A stretch of DNA of 7,339 nt from Actinomycetota bacterium (GTDB taxonomy: Bacteria > Margulisbacteria > Marinamargulisbacteria > SXXA01), in the NCBI GenBank assembly GCA_005791325.1, contig SXXA01000032.1, positions 1 through 7,339 on the forward strand. The letters are read 5' to 3'. The notes beneath the pieces are model-generated. The model saw nothing but the letters and a program-made list of their open reading frames with translations, was not told where the DNA came from and did not search any database. A program made the translations under genes and the position numbers. Of this stretch, positions 5,961 through 7,339 are shown piece by piece. Each line of letters starts with the position of its first letter. Position 1 is the first letter of the stretch.

Positions 5961-7274
5961 ATGGCAACCTGGGAACCAGTGGTCAATGAGTTGATTGAAA
6001 GCAATAGTATCGATGCCCCGTGGTATGATACCGTTGATGTAAAACGAGGGTTGCGAAATGCAGATGGTAGCGGGGTTATCGCTGGCTTGTCTCGTATTTC
6101 TTCTGTCTTGGGTACAAAAAAAACAGATTCAGGTGTTATTCCGGTTGATGGAGAATTAAATTATCGTGGAATTCCGATTCAAAATGTTTTGGATAGGCAC
6201 TTGGTTCGCTCGCGATATTTTTTTGAAGAAGCGGCATTTTTTTTGTTAGTGGGGCGATATCCCACTGATTCTGAATTAACAGATGTTTGTTTGTATATGG
6301 ATCAAAACCGATTGTTGCCTGATGAGGTTCAAACCCATTTAATTCGGGGTGTGCGATCTGCTAATGTCATGAATCGACTCTCTACGGTTGTCTCTGGGCT
6401 TTACGGGTGTGATTCAACCCCAGACTCATTTGAGCCAGAGGAGAACTTTTTAAAGTCATTGAGATTATTGGCTAAAATGCCGAGTATGATTGTCTATTCT
6501 TTTTTTGAGGCCTGTCAGCCACAGGCAAAATGGGTTCAACCTGAATCGGGTATGTCTGTTGCAGAGTCATTTTTATATTTATTGGGGGAAGGGAAGGTGG
6601 CTTCAGATACAGCTGTTAAAACATTAGATTCATGTTTGGTATTACATGCTGAACATGGTGGGGGGAATAATTCTACATTTGCTACTCGGGTTGTTACATC
6701 CACGGAATCTGATTTTTACGCATCAATGGTGGCTGCACTTGGAAGTTTAAAAGGTCCCTTACACGGGTCTGCCAATAAAAAAGTGATGGAAATGATGGCG
6801 GATATTATACAGGCTGTGGGACTTACTCCCTCAGAAGAGGTATTAAATGCCTATTTGAGACGCCTATTATTAAAAGATGGCTTTGATCATTCTGGCAAAT
6901 TGTATGGGTTGGGGCATGCGGTTTATACCAAATCAGATCCTCGGGCGGGCATATTAATTGAGTATGCAAAACAACTATCTAAAGAATGCAACCGACATGA
7001 CGAATTGCAACTTTATTTTTCAGTCGCCCACTGGGGCCCTAGTGTATTTTCTGAATTAAAAGGCCCCAACAAATTGATTGCGCCGAATATCGATTTTTAT
7101 TCTGGGTTTGTCTACGATTGTTTGGGAATCCCTGAACCACTGTATACCCCCATGTTTGCTTTGGGTCGCTTGGTAGGCTGGTGTGCACATCGAATGGAGG
7201 AAATGATTGCAGGCAAACGAATTATTCGGCCTGGGTACAAATATGTTGCAACCCGATCGCCCGTTATTAAATAG
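5961..7274 (+). CDS. gltA: Citrate synthase (long, clostridial-like type)
   Basis: Citrate synthase condenses acetyl-CoA with oxaloacetate to form citrate, the entry step of the TCA cycle. The product is 437 aa, normal for the bacterial family. The N-terminal region carries GVIAGLSRISSVLG (38-51) and the ELNYRGIPI signature (65-73). The catalytic triad is present: His232 in HAEHGGGNNSTF (229-240), His319 in GLGHAVYTKSDPR (316-328) and Asp378 in NIDFYSG (376-382), corresponding to His274, His320 and Asp375 of the pig enzyme. LKGPLHGSAN (263-272) and FALGRLVGWCAH (399-410) are further family blocks. The wording of the VMNRLSTVVSGLY and HAEHGGG segments and the GYKYVATRSPVIK end resemble enzymes I associate with Clostridia rather than the E. 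coli hexameric type. 2-methylcitrate synthase activity cannot be excluded by eye, and no propionate genes are nearby. Several homopolymers (A8, T7, T8, T7) lie in the coding sequence. No hairpin terminator follows the TAG stop. Confidence 0.95.
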   Translation: MATWEPVVNELIESNSIDAPWYDTVDVKRGLRNADGSGVIAGLSRISSVLGTKKTDSGVIPVDGELNYRGIPIQNVLDRHLVRSRYFFEEAAFFLLVGRYPTDSELTDVCLYMDQNRLLPDEVQTHLIRGVRSANVMNRLSTVVSGLYGCDSTPDSFEPEENFLKSLRLLAKMPSMIVYSFFEACQPQAKWVQPESGMSVAESFLYLLGEGKVASDTAVKTLDSCLVLHAEHGGGNNSTFATRVVTSTESDFYASMVAALGSLKGPLHGSANKKVMEMMADIIQAVGLTPSEEVLNAYLRRLLLKDGFDHSGKLYGLGHAVYTKSDPRAGILIEYAKQLSKECNRHDELQLYFSVAHWGPSVFSELKGPNKLIAPNIDFYSGFVYDCLGIPEPLYTPMFALGRLVGWCAHRMEEMIAGKRIIRPGYKYVATRSPVIK

Positions 7275-7339
7275 GGAAATACAAGAAAAAAGGGGGGGGC
7301 TGTAATGAAACAAATTCACAGATGACTAATGATTAGGCA
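7275..7339 (+). other. Downstream intergenic end with possible short reading frame
   Basis: After the citrate synthase stop there is no hairpin-plus-T-run terminator. ATG at 7305, 5 nt after a G-rich tract, opens a six-codon frame (MKQIHR) ending in TGA at 7323-7325. ATG at 7329 lies in the same frame and stays open to the window edge (MIR and onward). Either could be the start of a downstream gene or leader; the sequence is too short to decide, so no gene is called. Confidence 0.3.
7286..7299 (+). repeat. A6G8 homopolymer tract
   Basis: Six A (7286-7291) run directly into eight G (7292-7299), the longest G run in the window. It lies 12 nt after the citrate synthase stop and 5 nt before an ATG at 7305, where it could act as an unusual ribosome binding site or as a slippage-prone spacer. 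Confidence 0.85.

Noticed and set aside
7056..7319. Minus-strand open frame antisense to the citrate synthase C-terminus
   Set aside because: It overlaps conserved citrate synthase codons including Asp378 and shows no family signal.
7305..7339. TGA at 7323 read as tryptophan or selenocysteine
   Set aside because: No confirmed gene here contains an internal TGA, tryptophan is encoded by TGG throughout, rsmA ends in TGA, and the frame is too short to support recoding.

Overview
The window is an ordinary, densely packed bacterial chromosomal segment of housekeeping genes. It holds four complete protein genes, one gene cut by the left edge, and one tRNA. No mobile element, CRISPR array or defence system is visible. 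Base composition looks moderate to slightly AT-rich by eye (not computed), with a marked habit of using GGG glycine and CCC proline codons, so runs of G are common.

Layout. Positions 1-4438 carry a tight plus-strand cluster: ileS (5' end missing), then pdxA after a 6-nt gap, then rsmA overlapping pdxA by 11 nt. These cover isoleucine charging of tRNA, a step of the DXP-dependent pyridoxal phosphate pathway, and 16S rRNA dimethylation. Spacing and overlap suggest one transcript. After an 18-nt gap, a convergent minus-strand gene (4457-5782) encodes a divergent SbcB/exonuclease I-type 3'-5' DNA exonuclease. A 70-nt divergent intergenic region separates its start from a tRNA-Arg with anticodon CCT (5853-5929). 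A citrate synthase starts 31 nt after that tRNA, with a clear ribosome binding site, and may share its transcript. The last 65 nt hold an A6G8 homopolymer and the possible beginning of another reading frame that cannot be resolved.

Organism. Every gene is bacterial. The adjacent pdxA-rsmA pair and the exonuclease I homologue recall proteobacteria. However, ileS is not followed by lspA, pdxA is not preceded by surA/lptD, IleS has a paired CxxC insertion absent from the E. coli enzyme, and the citrate synthase is of the long 'HAEHGGGNNSTF' type that I associate with Clostridia and some uncultured lineages. This mixture points away from a standard gammaproteobacterium, possibly to a poorly sampled lineage, but I cannot assign a taxon from sequence reading alone. 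The standard genetic code fits: TAA, TGA and TAG all serve as stops here and no gene has an internal TGA.
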